From Verrucomicrobia bacterium LW23 (GTDB taxonomy: Bacteria; Verrucomicrobiota; Verrucomicrobiia; Methylacidiphilales; UBA1321): a stretch of DNA of 64,000 bases. Below are positions 36,739 through 45,600 of the stretch, in pieces. The first letter of the stretch is position 1; every line of letters starts with the position of its first letter. Position numbers and translations under genes: made by a program. The notes under the pieces were generated by a model. The model searched no databases. It was not told where the DNA came from and saw nothing but the letters and a program-made list of their open reading frames with translations. Where the stretch lies: contig QAZA01000030.1 of NCBI GenBank assembly GCA_003054695.1, positions 19,027 through 83,026 of the forward strand, given 5' to 3'.

Positions 36739-39700
36739 CTACTCCGCCCGCGCCTCCCCCGCGGGAGCCGCCGCCGGCTTGCGCGGGCCGCCGGACGTAG
36801 CGCCACCCGACGGATTGCGCCGCGGCTTGAAGTAAACCGCGCGCTTGCCGTACGCCACGCGCGCCTGGATGGACTGCCCCACCAGGCGCACCGCCTCATG
36901 CATTGTCGATCCGGGCGGAATCGTTACTGTCACGCGCGGTGCGGGCGGGTCGTTTTCGCCCCGATCAAAAATAACGCGCACGCTCCGCATCGGGCCGTCG
37001 AATTTGCTCTCCTTCAGCACCCGCGCGCTCGCCTCCTCCAGCGTCACCACAACCTTGGTCATGCCGCTGTTCTCAAACGTCAGCCCGTTTTGCAGCCGCA
37101 CAAACCTCGCCAGATCCTCCAGGCTGTCCGAAGCGGGGCGATCAGGCACCGCCTCCTCCGCCATCGCAACCGGCTGCGCCACAGGCACCTGCGCAGGGGC
37201 GGGCGCCGCAGTCGGAGCATCAACGGCCGGCACCTTTGCGGGAGCAGGCGCAGGCGCGGGTGACGGGCCAGGCGCCGCGGGCGAAGGTGAGGAAAGCGCG
37301 GGCGCGTTCGCGTCCAGAGTCGGCGCGCCCGGCAGCGTTTGCAACGCCGGCGCAGCCGTATCCACCGCAAGCGCGCCGGTCGGCACCGTCACGGGCGGGG
37401 CGCCGGACGCCATCATGTCGGGCAGCACGCCCGGGTCGGCAGGCGTCTCCAGCGCGAGGCTGTGCTGCGACTCAAACGGCGCCAGCAGCTCGATCGGCGC
37501 CGCCAGCACATCCTCCACCGCCTGGTTGCGCGGCACGCCCAGTACCACGGCCTGCGCGTAAAAGGGCCGCGCCTCCAGCATTGCCGGCGGCTGGCGGCGC
37601 AGCAATAGCAACGCCAGCTGCATCGACGCCTCCGGATACTGCGGCCGAAGCTCCAGTGCGCGCCGGCACTCGTCAATGCCCCGCTCCAGCTTGCCGCTGC
37701 CGGCCAGCGCCAATCCCAGGTACAGCCGCGTCCTCGCGTCCCGCGGCTCCAGGCGCGCCGCGCGAGTCAGCGCCGACGCCGCCTCCGCCATGCAGCCGGC
37801 GCGGTGCAAAATCAGGCCCAGCGAAGACATCGCAAAGGCATCGCGCGCAGCAAGTTCCTCCGCTTTCGCGAGCAGCGCGCGGCCCTCGTCCGCACGCCCC
37901 ATCTGCAGGCGCAACGCGCCCAGGTTGCCCATAGCCAGCAGGCTTGTCGGGTGCTTGCGCAAAATCTCCTCAAAGCGCGCCGCCGCCTCGTCCAGCCGCT
38001 TCTCGTCCCACAACCGCCGCGCCTCCGCCGCCAGCGCATGCGAGGCGGCGTCCGGCAACTGCACGCTTGGGGCCGGCTCGCTGTCCAGCGTAGTGCCCAC
38101 CGGGCCGCCGGCGGAGGGCGCGTTGGTGGCGCCCGGCACGGCCGTACCGCCGCCAATTTGCGTAACTGCCGCCTTCATCGCCAACGTGTCCAGACGCCCC
38201 GCTTTCCACGCCAGGTCGCCTCTGGTTACGGAGTTAAAGCGCACGTCCGCCAGCCCCAGGCCGGAACTGACATCTACCGTAAACCGCACAGGCGCAAGGG
38301 AATACTCCACGCCACCATCGCGTCCCATCAGCCGCACCGTGCCCCGCGCCGTGCCCTGGCCGGTGACAGGATCGATGTCAAAATAGTCCGCAAAAAGATG
38401 CAACCCGCCTCCGCGCACCTCCACGTCGCGCACGCCCAAAATCCTCGGCACCGACCCAGCCGGCTTGCCGGTAAGTAGCTCCATCTTAATATCTTGCGCA
38501 CGAAACAGCAGGATCGACCCAGGCGTGGGAGCCCCCATCGAAATGGGTGGTGCAGAGGGCGGCCCCTGCGGCTCCACCTCCAAAGTAGAGGCAGCTGCAA
38601 GAGATTGCGCATCAGTAACATCCGTAGTGCCCGACAACGGAGCGGAAGGCGCTATCGACGAAGCGCCAGGCTGCACGTAGCCAGTGTAAGCTTCTGCTGC
38701 AGAAGGGCTTGCAGACACATTCGGCAACGGCGCAGGCTCCAGCCGCACAGGCGGCGAAGCCGGTTCCACGCGGCCGGACTCCGCAACCGGCAGGCGGATA
38801 ATGAGTTGCGCACAGCCCAGCTTCTGCTGCCCGCGCGCGTCAAGGATACGGACCGAGCCCTCCGCCTCAAGCAACGTCGAGCGCACAGGTTCCTGCTCTT
38901 TTGCGGCGTCAGCAGCGGGAGCCTGACTTTCCAGCGTCGCAAACACCTCCGGCTCAACGGGTACCGCAGGCGCTGAAGCAGCATCGCCTTCCGTGGCAAC
39001 CGGCGGCGCAACAGGTATTGCGGTCGGATCGACTTCCGACGCCTGTCCGGCAACGGGCTTCGGCGCTTTGGACGGCGCCGAATCGACGCGCTTCTCCCGC
39101 TGCCGCTGAGCGGATGGGCGCCCGGCGGGCGACGACGGCGCGACGGCCGAGGTGGGCCTGGGGGCGGACGGATTGAGCGATGGAGGCACCTGGATTACAG
39201 TAAACTCCTGCGGTTGAGCTAGTTGCACAGGCGGTACATTATCCGGCGGTTTGGGCACGGGGTCCGGCGTCCACGTCATCGATTCCGCCTCCACAAACTC
39301 GCACGTGGCCGAGGGCGTCATGGAGGAGCTGACACGCGCCCGCACAAAAACGAGGCGCCCGAACGCCGCCAACGCCTCCGGCCGCAGCTGCAGGCGGTAT
39401 CCCGGCACTCGCTCGGGCATGGTGAGTTTGCCTGAGAGACCGCGTTGCCAGACCGAGGTGCGCAGCGCGTCGGCCCCCTCCAACAAGGCGTTGGACGCGG
39501 GCTCCACCACCACGCGGTCCTCGGTGTAGCGAAAGCGCAGGTCCAGCTGCGCGGCCAGGGTGCGCAGCGCCGTGTGCAGCGTGCCCGGTGCAATCTCCAC
39601 CGCGGCGCCCTGCGGAAGGCGGGCCTCGGCCGGGCCGGCCCACACCAGCGGCAAAGGGTCCGCGCCCTGCCCGGCGACGAGCGCGCTGAGCGAGGCGAGG

Positions 39701-40473
39701 ACGTCAGCCATCGACATGCCCGGGGGCGCGGATGGATCGGGCGATCCGCTGGGGCCCGCCAGACGCAACTCGTTGGGAAGCATTAGCTTATCCGCACGTA
39801 TGCGAGTGGGTGCGGCATCCGCGCCTTCGCCCCCAAGCGTCACGCGAATCTCGCCAGTCGCCACCTCCTGCCCGGCCGGGGACAGCAAATGTCCCTGCCT
39901 GGGGGCGTACAGCGTCGCCGTCTCGGGGTCGTACTCCACCTCCGGCGCGGAGAGAATCCACTCCGGCGTACGGATCACCACATCGCCTTCAAAATTGAGC
40001 TTCTGGTACTCCACGCCGGCCCCGCCTGTCAGAGCAATGCGTTCGCGACGCAGCAAAGGGGCGGGAGCTGAGCGGGGAGGTTCCGCCGCCGAATCTTCTG
40101 TCGCGGAAGTATCTGGAGCCGTGATAGTTGTGGCTGCATTTGTGGATGGCGCAGCAGGGACATGCAATGTCTCTTCCGGAACCTGAGGGACATCATTTGT
40201 CCCTGGCACATCCATGGATGGAGCCGGGGCAGGGACATGCGATGTCCCTGAATCCTGAGCGGGCGCTGCCTGCGTGGTATTTTCTACGGCCTCGCCACGA
40301 AGAAAACCGGGGAGCAAAGCTGTCGGCATTGCGAGCATAGCCGCACTGAGAGCAGCCAGGGCACTGCGCGTTCCCGGCAAAACCCGGCGCACGCAACTTG
40401 CTGATTGCGTGGCGGTTAGAGTTTCGCCTCCCCTGCATTTTTCGCGCCCTTTACTGTAATGTCGCCAGATCAT
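36739..40473 (-). CDS. Very large secreted protein with OstA-like, STN-like and TPR regions
   Basis: About 1,244 residues from the ATG at 40473; upstream in-frame starts up to 40578 exist. Residue numbers below count from 40578. A hydrophobic signal-like segment is at about 75-95. Then follow an OstA/LptA-like beta repeat (about 178-265), a segment like the STN domain of secretins and TonB receptors (about 330-400), a long Pro/Ala/Ser linker with a second OstA-like part (about 700-830), TPR repeats (about 870-1010), a Pro/Ala linker, and a conserved C-terminal domain (about 1160-1265). A role at the outer membrane is plausible from the OstA and STN likeness. Function unproven. Confidence 0.7.
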   Translation of the reverse strand: MIWRHYSKGREKCRGGETLTATQSASCVRRVLPGTRSALAALSAAMLAMPTALLPGFLRGEAVENTTQAAPAQDSGTSHVPAPAPSMDVPGTNDVPQVPEETLHVPAAPSTNAATTITAPDTSATEDSAAEPPRSAPAPLLRRERIALTGGAGVEYQKLNFEGDVVIRTPEWILSAPEVEYDPETATLYAPRQGHLLSPAGQEVATGEIRVTLGGEGADAAPTRIRADKLMLPNELRLAGPSGSPDPSAPPGMSMADVLASLSALVAGQGADPLPLVWAGPAEARLPQGAAVEIAPGTLHTALRTLAAQLDLRFRYTEDRVVVEPASNALLEGADALRTSVWQRGLSGKLTMPERVPGYRLQLRPEALAAFGRLVFVRARVSSSMTPSATCEFVEAESMTWTPDPVPKPPDNVPPVQLAQPQEFTVIQVPPSLNPSAPRPTSAVAPSSPAGRPSAQRQREKRVDSAPSKAPKPVAGQASEVDPTAIPVAPPVATEGDAASAPAVPVEPEVFATLESQAPAADAAKEQEPVRSTLLEAEGSVRILDARGQQKLGCAQLIIRLPVAESGRVEPASPPVRLEPAPLPNVSASPSAAEAYTGYVQPGASSIAPSAPLSGTTDVTDAQSLAAASTLEVEPQGPPSAPPISMGAPTPGSILLFRAQDIKMELLTGKPAGSVPRILGVRDVEVRGGGLHLFADYFDIDPVTGQGTARGTVRLMGRDGGVEYSLAPVRFTVDVSSGLGLADVRFNSVTRGDLAWKAGRLDTLAMKAAVTQIGGGTAVPGATNAPSAGGPVGTTLDSEPAPSVQLPDAASHALAAEARRLWDEKRLDEAAARFEEILRKHPTSLLAMGNLGALRLQMGRADEGRALLAKAEELAARDAFAMSSLGLILHRAGCMAEAASALTRAARLEPRDARTRLYLGLALAGSGKLERGIDECRRALELRPQYPEASMQLALLLLRRQPPAMLEARPFYAQAVVLGVPRNQAVEDVLAAPIELLAPFESQHSLALETPADPGVLPDMMASGAPPVTVPTGALAVDTAAPALQTLPGAPTLDANAPALSSPSPAAPGPSPAPAPAPAKVPAVDAPTAAPAPAQVPVAQPVAMAEEAVPDRPASDSLEDLARFVRLQNGLTFENSGMTKVVVTLEEASARVLKESKFDGPMRSVRVIFDRGENDPPAPRVTVTIPPGSTMHEAVRLVGQSIQARVAYGKRAVYFKPRRNPSGGATSGGPRKPAAAPAGEARAE
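40156..40249. repeat. Three 19-bp palindromes inside the large protein gene
   Basis: AGGGACATGCGATGTCCCT (40231-40249) and two close relatives at 40186-40204 and 40156-40174 lie within 94 bp. They are spaced by 30 and 45 bp, so all keep the reading frame and encode short HVP or DVP-containing units in the linker after the signal segment. Confidence 0.6.
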
Positions 40474-40764
40474 TCCGATACCGCCGGGGGTGCGCGCAGA
40501 GATAGCAGCGGGCACCCGGGTTTCTGCTTTTGTATAACGGCCTATAGTGCAGCCTCTTCGCGCAAGCGCCAGCCTCAAATTGGGCGTTTTTGCACGGGAA
40601 TGTGACAGACGGGCTATATACGCCGCAAACTATCGTAAAAAGTGCGCATTACAGGCTGGATTTTATGCGGCGCGGTGCTTGAATCAGCGGACATCCATAT
40701 AACTCGATCGCGCAGAACAACCTCGGTGCCTCCCGGAGAGCCCGCCTTGCCCTCTTCCCTCCCC
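40474..40764. other. Divergent region between the large protein and the AmgK-like kinase
   Basis: About 290 bp that must carry both promoters. A TATATA sequence at 40615-40620 lacks a well-placed -35 box. The final 26 nt before the kinase ATG (40739-40764) are C/T-rich without Shine-Dalgarno. Confidence 0.4.
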
Positions 40765-41898
40765 ATGACTCGTCCCCCGACCGCCCTTGGCCTGGCCCAG
40801 GCGCCCGTGCCCACAGCGTCGCAGCAGATGCTGGAGCAACTGCGCGCCGCCACCTGCGCCCAGTTTGGGTGGGACAACCCGGAAACCCTTGCGCTACAGC
40901 AAATTATGCAGGGCGGATCGGACCGATCCTTCTATCGCGTGCTGCACCGCAACGGGGCCTCCGCGGAGGGCGACAAGGCGGCCGGCTTCATCCTGGTGCG
41001 CTATACGGACGAGCGCCCGGAGAACGCCTTTTATGCGCCGATGGCCGGCTTTTTGGCCCGCGCCGGCGTGCGCGGCCCCTCCGTGCTGGCGCACGATGCG
41101 GCCGCCCGCCTGATCTGGATGGAAGATCTTGGAGCTGCAGATATTTACGCACTTCGCCACCTGCCCTGGGCGGAGCGGGAGCCCTTTTACCGCACCGCCC
41201 TGCGCGAGGTGCGCCGCCTGCACGCCGCCCTTCCCGCGCTGGAGGCCGAGGCGATGGCCACGATGGAGCCTTTTTCGCCCTCCCTGTACGCGTGGGAGCA
41301 CGACTATTTTCTGCAGCGCTTTGTGGGCGAGGTGTGCGGTCTGGAGCCCGATCGTTCGGCGCAATCACCTCTCGGCAAAGAGCTTACGGAGCTGGGTGAG
41401 CGGCTGAGCTCGGCCCCCGCAGGGCTTGTGCATCGCGATTTTCAATCGCAAAACGTGATGATTTGTCGTGATCAGGCATGCCTTATCGACTTTCAGGGCA
41501 TGCGCCGCGGCACACCGGCGTACGATCTGGGATCGCTGCTGTACGATCCCTACGTGGAAATCCCTCATGCAGAACGCGTTAAGCTTGTGGACTATTATCA
41601 CGGCCTTACGCCGCAGGGCGAGGAAACCAGCGCCTGTGCGCCCGCCTCCGCCTCCGAAGCCGCTTCTGCCCGGCACGAGCTATTTCACGAAGCCGCGTGC
41701 CAGCGGCTGATGCAAGCGCTTGGCGCTTATGGCTTTCTGAGCCTGCACAAAGGCAAGCCGCAGTTTCTGCGACACATCGCACCTGCGCTCAACAACATCT
41801 CCCTGGCCCTTCGCGGCGCGCCGCGTCTGGCACAGGTGCGTCAGCTGGTGGCGCAGTGCGCGGCCATCCAGGGCGTGGATCTGGAACGGGTGCCTTGA
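40765..41898 (+). CDS. AmgK-like sugar kinase (APH fold)
   Basis: Aminoglycoside-phosphotransferase-fold kinase with the pattern of AmgK, which phosphorylates the anomeric hydroxyl of MurNAc/GlcNAc in peptidoglycan recycling. In 377 residues GSDRSFYRV (about 51-59) forms the nucleotide loop, HRDFQSQNVM is the catalytic loop with the base aspartate, and LIDFQGMRRGTPAYDLGSLLYDPYV carries the metal-binding DFQ. The partner uridylyltransferase MurU is not adjacent. Upstream in-frame starts exist, but 40765 best precedes the conserved region. Confidence 0.85.
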   Translation: MTRPPTALGLAQAPVPTASQQMLEQLRAATCAQFGWDNPETLALQQIMQGGSDRSFYRVLHRNGASAEGDKAAGFILVRYTDERPENAFYAPMAGFLARAGVRGPSVLAHDAAARLIWMEDLGAADIYALRHLPWAEREPFYRTALREVRRLHAALPALEAEAMATMEPFSPSLYAWEHDYFLQRFVGEVCGLEPDRSAQSPLGKELTELGERLSSAPAGLVHRDFQSQNVMICRDQACLIDFQGMRRGTPAYDLGSLLYDPYVEIPHAERVKLVDYYHGLTPQGEETSACAPASASEAASARHELFHEAACQRLMQALGAYGFLSLHKGKPQFLRHIAPALNNISLALRGAPRLAQVRQLVAQCAAIQGVDLERVP

Positions 41899-42049
41899 TG
41901 CAATCACCCCTGCCTGTACCGGAACGTTCGGCGGCCGGTCTCGGAGTAGTTCGCAGGGGGTGAAAATTGGTCGGGAAAATGCTAATAATAGCGTCGATGC
42001 AGCGTTGAGAGATAAGGGAGCACGAGCGGTTGCTCTGTTAACGCGCACT

Positions 42050-42745
42050 ATGAACTTCCTAACCTATTCAGCTGCAGTTAATTCCAACGCCTCTACGTCC
42101 AGCGCCATTTCCCCCCGGCGCATCCTGGGGCTCACCATCTGCATTATTGTCGCCGTAGCGGCCCTTGTGGCTGTTCCATGGCTGCGGGAGAATTATTTTG
42201 GCGGTTACGAGCCGAGTGAAGGCGACATCGTCTTCCACTCCATGCCGCTCAACCCATTAACCGTTGCTATAGAGGGTGTTACGCAATCGCGCATATCGCA
42301 TTGCGGCGTAGTGTTGCGCGAGGGAGGGCGCTGGATGGTTATCGAGGCGATGGGGCCCGGTGTTATTAAGGTGCCGCTTTGGATGTGGATATGGCGCGGC
42401 CGAGAGCGCCACTTGCTGGTCATGCGCCTGGATCCTCTCTGGAGTCCACGCATTCCGCAGTTTGTTTCCGCGCTGCAGAGGCATCTGGGCAAGCCGTACG
42501 ATTTGCGCTATCGCATGGATGACGAGGCCATCTATTGCTCGGAGCTTGTGTACAAGGGCTTTCGTGAAGTCACAGGGGAAGGGCTGGGTCGACTCGAACG
42601 GCTTGGCGATCTGAACTGGAAGCCGCACGAGGACTTTATCGCCCGAGTGGAGAACGGCCCCGTGCCCGTGGATCGTGAGATGATCACCCCGGTCTCGCTG
42701 TCGCGGGCGCCCGAGCTTCGCCTGGTGTTTAATCGCGGCTACTGA
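42050..42745 (+). CDS. YiiX-like permuted papain-fold hydrolase, membrane-anchored
   Basis: 231 residues. An N-terminal transmembrane helix (about 26-46, ILGLTICIIVAVAALVAVPWL) is followed by a domain with GDIVFHSMP, SRISHCGVVLREGGRWMVIEAM and IYCSELVYKGF. The pattern H..C..E with a Cys-Ser-Glu-Leu-Val motif is that of YiiX/YebB-like NlpC/P60-superfamily enzymes. The catalytic pair would be His in SHCGV and Cys in YCSEL. Substrate, peptidoglycan peptide or lipid amide, is unknown. It follows the AmgK-like gene and may relate to wall recycling; this is inference. Confidence 0.82.
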   Translation: MNFLTYSAAVNSNASTSSAISPRRILGLTICIIVAVAALVAVPWLRENYFGGYEPSEGDIVFHSMPLNPLTVAIEGVTQSRISHCGVVLREGGRWMVIEAMGPGVIKVPLWMWIWRGRERHLLVMRLDPLWSPRIPQFVSALQRHLGKPYDLRYRMDDEAIYCSELVYKGFREVTGEGLGRLERLGDLNWKPHEDFIARVENGPVPVDREMITPVSLSRAPELRLVFNRGY

Positions 42746-42777
42746 GCCGGCAGTGCCGGCACGGGGCTGCTTGCCGC

Positions 42778-43482
42778 TCAGTCGTCCCAGTACACAAAGC
42801 GGCCGCAGTTTTCGCAGTTTTGGAGGCTGTCGCGGGTTTTGATGCGTAGCGACGTGTTCATCGTCAGCTTCATGTGGCAGCCGCTGCAAACGCCGTGGGG
42901 GGCGGGGACGATGGCGGTGTCCTTTTTGCTGGTGAGGATGCGGCGGTATTTGGTCAGCACTTCCTCCGGGATGGGTTGCTCGGCGGCTGTGCGTTGGGCG
43001 CGGGCTTCGGCTAACTCCTTCTCTACGTAGGCTTTGCGGGTGACGAGATCGGCGCGTTGTTTGGCGATTTTGGCTTCGAATTCGGCGAGCCGGCCTTTTT
43101 CGGCGGCCAGGGCGGCCTGCCCGGTTTCGATTTTTTCCATCAGCTCCAGCTCCTGATCCTCAATCTCGCTTATCTCCTTCTCGGCGTGAGAGATAGACTG
43201 GGTGAGCGCGGCAAACTCCTCGTTCTTGCGGGTTTGCAGTTGCTGCTGTTTGTAGCGGGCGATGAGGCCGCGGCGGCTGGCGGCTTCCAAGTCCAGCTTT
43301 TTGCGCTCGGCCTCGGCGGCCATGGTGTCCTGGCGCAGTTTGGCCAGGGCGGCGGAGCGGTCCGCCAGGGATTTTTGCAGGGCGGCATCCTGCGCGGGGA
43401 TGCGGACAAGTTCGCGCTCCAGCTCGGTTACCCGGGTATCGCGATGCTGGAGGACGAGGAGGGCCTCGTTGAGTTCAAACAT
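42778..43482 (-). CDS. Coiled-coil protein with C4 zinc ribbon (CT398/CdsZ-like)
   Basis: 234 residues. A long charged coiled coil (about 10-175) is followed by a zinc ribbon with two Cys pairs (VCSGCHMKL and NCENCGRFVYWDD). Proteins of this type are widespread; the chlamydial CT398/CdsZ and FlgZ-like homologs bind sigma-54 or act as chaperone-like scaffolds. No sigma-54 gene lies here. It is 14 bp downstream of riboflavin synthase on the same strand, so probably co-transcribed. Confidence 0.85.
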   Translation of the reverse strand: MFELNEALLVLQHRDTRVTELERELVRIPAQDAALQKSLADRSAALAKLRQDTMAAEAERKKLDLEAASRRGLIARYKQQQLQTRKNEEFAALTQSISHAEKEISEIEDQELELMEKIETGQAALAAEKGRLAEFEAKIAKQRADLVTRKAYVEKELAEARAQRTAAEQPIPEEVLTKYRRILTSKKDTAIVPAPHGVCSGCHMKLTMNTSLRIKTRDSLQNCENCGRFVYWDD

Positions 43483-43496
43483 GGTAACCCGGAAGG

Positions 43497-44135
43497 TTAC
43501 ATTGATGTGGCGCGCCCGGCGAGGATTTTTTCCGTGTACTTGGCAATAAGGTCAAACTCCAGATTCACTTCGTCGCCTGTGGAGCGCTCGCGCAGGGCGG
43601 TAACCTCGCGGGTGTGGGGGATGATCCACACCGTAAAGGAGTCGGCGGCGACCTCCGCGACGGTGAGGCTGATGCCGTCCACCGCAATGCAGCCTTTGGG
43701 CACCAGGTAGCGGGTGCCGGGTAGGCCGCCCACGGGGGGGACGGCAACGCGCAGCTCAACGTCCTGGCCCACGCGGGCAAAGCGGACGACGGAGCCGGTG
43801 CAGTCCACGTGCCCGGTGACGAAGTGGCCGCCGAGGCGGGCATCGGCGCGCAGGGAGCGCTCGAGGTTGACGGCGCTGCCCTCGCGCAGGGCCTTGAGGT
43901 TGGTGACGGCCTCCGTTTCGGCCAGCAGATCGAAGCTGAGGAGGGTGTGGTGCTGGCCGTGGCCGGATATTTTGACGACGGTGAGGCAGCAGCCGTTGGT
44001 GGAGATGCTGTCGCCAATGGCCACGCCCTGAGCAATCGCCCCGGCGTCGATAACCAGCCGCGTGCCGCCGCCGGGGACGCCGTTGGGGGTGCGAGAGATG
44101 ACGGTGCCTGTGCCTTCAACCAATCCGGTAAACAT
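43497..44135 (-). CDS. ribE: Riboflavin synthase, alpha chain
   Basis: Converts two 6,7-dimethyl-8-ribityllumazines to riboflavin, the last step of the pathway. The 212-residue product starts MFTGLVEGTGTV and has two tandem lumazine-binding repeats, each with the family pattern (GDSISTNGCCLTV and ISLTVAEV; GHFVTGHVDCTG between them). Other rib genes are not adjacent. No FMN riboswitch was recognised in the upstream 350 bp, which instead hold a C/T-rich leader and a hairpin repeat. Confidence 0.95.
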   Translation of the reverse strand: MFTGLVEGTGTVISRTPNGVPGGGTRLVIDAGAIAQGVAIGDSISTNGCCLTVVKISGHGQHHTLLSFDLLAETEAVTNLKALREGSAVNLERSLRADARLGGHFVTGHVDCTGSVVRFARVGQDVELRVAVPPVGGLPGTRYLVPKGCIAVDGISLTVAEVAADSFTVWIIPHTREVTALRERSTGDEVNLEFDLIAKYTEKILAGRATSM

Positions 44136-44493
44136 AGAGGGTAGTATAAGGCAGGAGGAGACGCGAGGAAAGGGAAGGGAGGGAGGCGGGGGATGATTTA
44201 GCCACGACTATTGCGGAATGGGGAGAGCGGATAAAGGATGAAGCAGGTCAGGTCTTGCGAAAATCCCCCCCTTTCTCCCCACTTAGCGGCTTTGTCCCCC
44301 TTCGTGCGAAACTCCCTTCTGCTGCCATTCCATTCGGAGACGGAGGGGATTATTTCGCACGAAGGGGGACAACTCCGCTAAGTGGGGAGAAAGGGGGGAG
44401 CCTGTGGGAGCAAACCAGCGCCGTGCTTAGCGATTCCTTACCCGGAAAACCTGTCTTCTCCCGCCAAATACTCCCCTTCCCCTACGCCCGGCG
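44136..44493. other. Intergenic region with a family C hairpin
   Basis: 358 bp. Next to riboflavin synthase (44136-44195) the coding-strand leader is C/T-rich. The rest is the family C hairpin at 44265-44398 and about 95 bp of unassigned sequence before the deformylase stop. Confidence 0.5.
44265..44398. repeat. Family C hairpin, second copy
   Basis: Arms 44265-44311 and 44353-44398 pair over about 45 bp with two or three mismatches. The arm shares CCCCACTTAGCGGCTTTGT and CCTTCGTGCGAAA with the copy at 29575-29692. Confidence 0.75.
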
Positions 44494-45048
44494 TTACTCC
44501 GGGTACTCGGTCTTCAGGTCTTCGATTTCCTGGCGGCGTTCGCGGCGTTCGGCCTGGGGCATGTGGTCGATGAAGAGTTTGCCGTGGAGGTGATCATGCT
44601 CGTGCTGAACGGCGCGGCCGAGGAGACCGGCGGCTTCGAACTCGAAGTCCTTGCCATCCAGCATTTTAGCCTTTACGCGCACGCGCTGGCTGCGGCTGAT
44701 GTCGGCGGCCAGGCCGGGGAAGCTCAGGCAGCCTTCGGGGCCGATGTCCTTGCTTTTGGTGCCGGAGATTTCCGGGTTGATCAGCACCATCGGCATGTAC
44801 TCCTCTGGCACAACAACCTTGCCGCCGATCCACATTTTGCTTTCGCGGTCCTTGATGCCCGTGACGTCGATGACGCAGATTTGCAGCGCCTGGCCGATTT
44901 GCTGCGCGGCCAGGCCGACGCCGTGCGCATTGCGCATCGTCTCCAGCATGTCCTTGGCCAACTGGTGAATCTCCGGAGTGATGGCGAGAATGGGCGCGCC
45001 TTTGCGACGCAGCACCGGGTGTCCGTAGCGGAGAATCGGGTAGATCAT
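44494..45048 (-). CDS. def: Peptide deformylase
   Basis: Fe(II)-type metalloenzyme that removes the N-formyl group from nascent proteins. In 184 residues the three family motifs are intact: GVGLAAQQ (43-50), EGCLS (105-109) and HEHDH (149-153). MIYPILRYGHPVLR is the natural N-terminus; the frame remains open upstream but is not conserved. The leader (45049-45100) is C/T-rich with no Shine-Dalgarno. A formyltransferase gene (fmt), often adjacent in other genomes, is not seen. Confidence 0.95.
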   Translation of the reverse strand: MIYPILRYGHPVLRRKGAPILAITPEIHQLAKDMLETMRNAHGVGLAAQQIGQALQICVIDVTGIKDRESKMWIGGKVVVPEEYMPMVLINPEISGTKSKDIGPEGCLSFPGLAADISRSQRVRVKAKMLDGKDFEFEAAGLLGRAVQHEHDHLHGKLFIDHMPQAERRERRQEIEDLKTEYPE

Positions 45049-45186
45049 ATCTGGCTGGGGGGAGGAGGAGGGAGGAAGGAGATCGGCAAGAGCCGCTGGC
45101 AGCGGCAAGCCCGCCATCATAGCGCCCGCCACGCAAAAGTGGAGCGAAATGTTGCGGGGAAATGCAAGGAGCATTAATGTACCGCC

Positions 45187-45447
45187 ATGTCTACCACGAC
45201 TGTGAAACCCAAGCTCTACATCAAACAAGGCTGCCCCTGGTGCATGGAGGCGGAAGACTTTCTGCAGGACCACGGCATCGCCTACGACGTGCTGGAAGTG
45301 CGCTCCAACCGCGCCGCTTACGACGAAATGGTCGCTCTCTCCGGCCAGACAAAAGCCCCCGTCATGGATTGGGACGGCGAAGTGCTGGCCGACTTTGGCG
45401 CGGAGGAGCTGGGCGCTTTTCTCAAACAGCGCGGGGTGATCAAGTAG
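45187..45447 (+). CDS. Glutaredoxin
   Basis: Small thiol-disulfide oxidoreductase of 86 residues. KLYIKQGCPWCMEAEDFL contains a CPWC active site (C16, C19), and TKAPVM is the cis-proline loop. It is divergent from the deformylase gene. The conserved glycine motif of glutathione-binding glutaredoxins is only partly kept (DFGAEEL), so substrate range is uncertain. Confidence 0.9.
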   Translation: MSTTTVKPKLYIKQGCPWCMEAEDFLQDHGIAYDVLEVRSNRAAYDEMVALSGQTKAPVMDWDGEVLADFGAEELGAFLKQRGVIK

Positions 45448-45486
45448 GCGCAGGACGCCGTGGGGGTGTCGGCTGGGCTGGCTCGC

Positions 45487-45600
45487 TTAAAGTCCTGCCT
45501 GGGCGATTTTGAAGGGGCGATTAAGGACGTCGAGCACATAATCCGCCTCGGCAAACCGGGGCAAGACAAACTCGCCGTCACCCTGCGGGATGCCAGGCAT
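45487..45600 (-). CDS. Possible 37-residue protein coupled to the ABC permease
   Basis: On the minus strand the permease stop TGA shares its A with an ATG (TGATG at 45598-45602). The ATG opens a 38-codon frame encoding MPGIPQGDGEFVLPRFAEA... and ending KIAQAGL. Composition is balanced, with an amphipathic acidic/aliphatic pattern and no membrane segment. It has no recognised homolog. The exact stop-start overlap argues for translation by coupling, but a chance frame cannot be excluded. Confidence 0.4.
   Translation of the reverse strand: MPGIPQGDGEFVLPRFAEADYVLDVLNRPFKIAQAGL

Noticed and set aside
40156..40249. Possible CRISPR-like array of short palindromic repeats
   Set aside because: Only three units, irregular spacing, inside a coding frame and no cas genes in the window.
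43483..44264. FMN riboswitch upstream of riboflavin synthase
   Set aside because: The characteristic conserved boxes of the RFN element are not seen; the leader is a C/T-rich tract.
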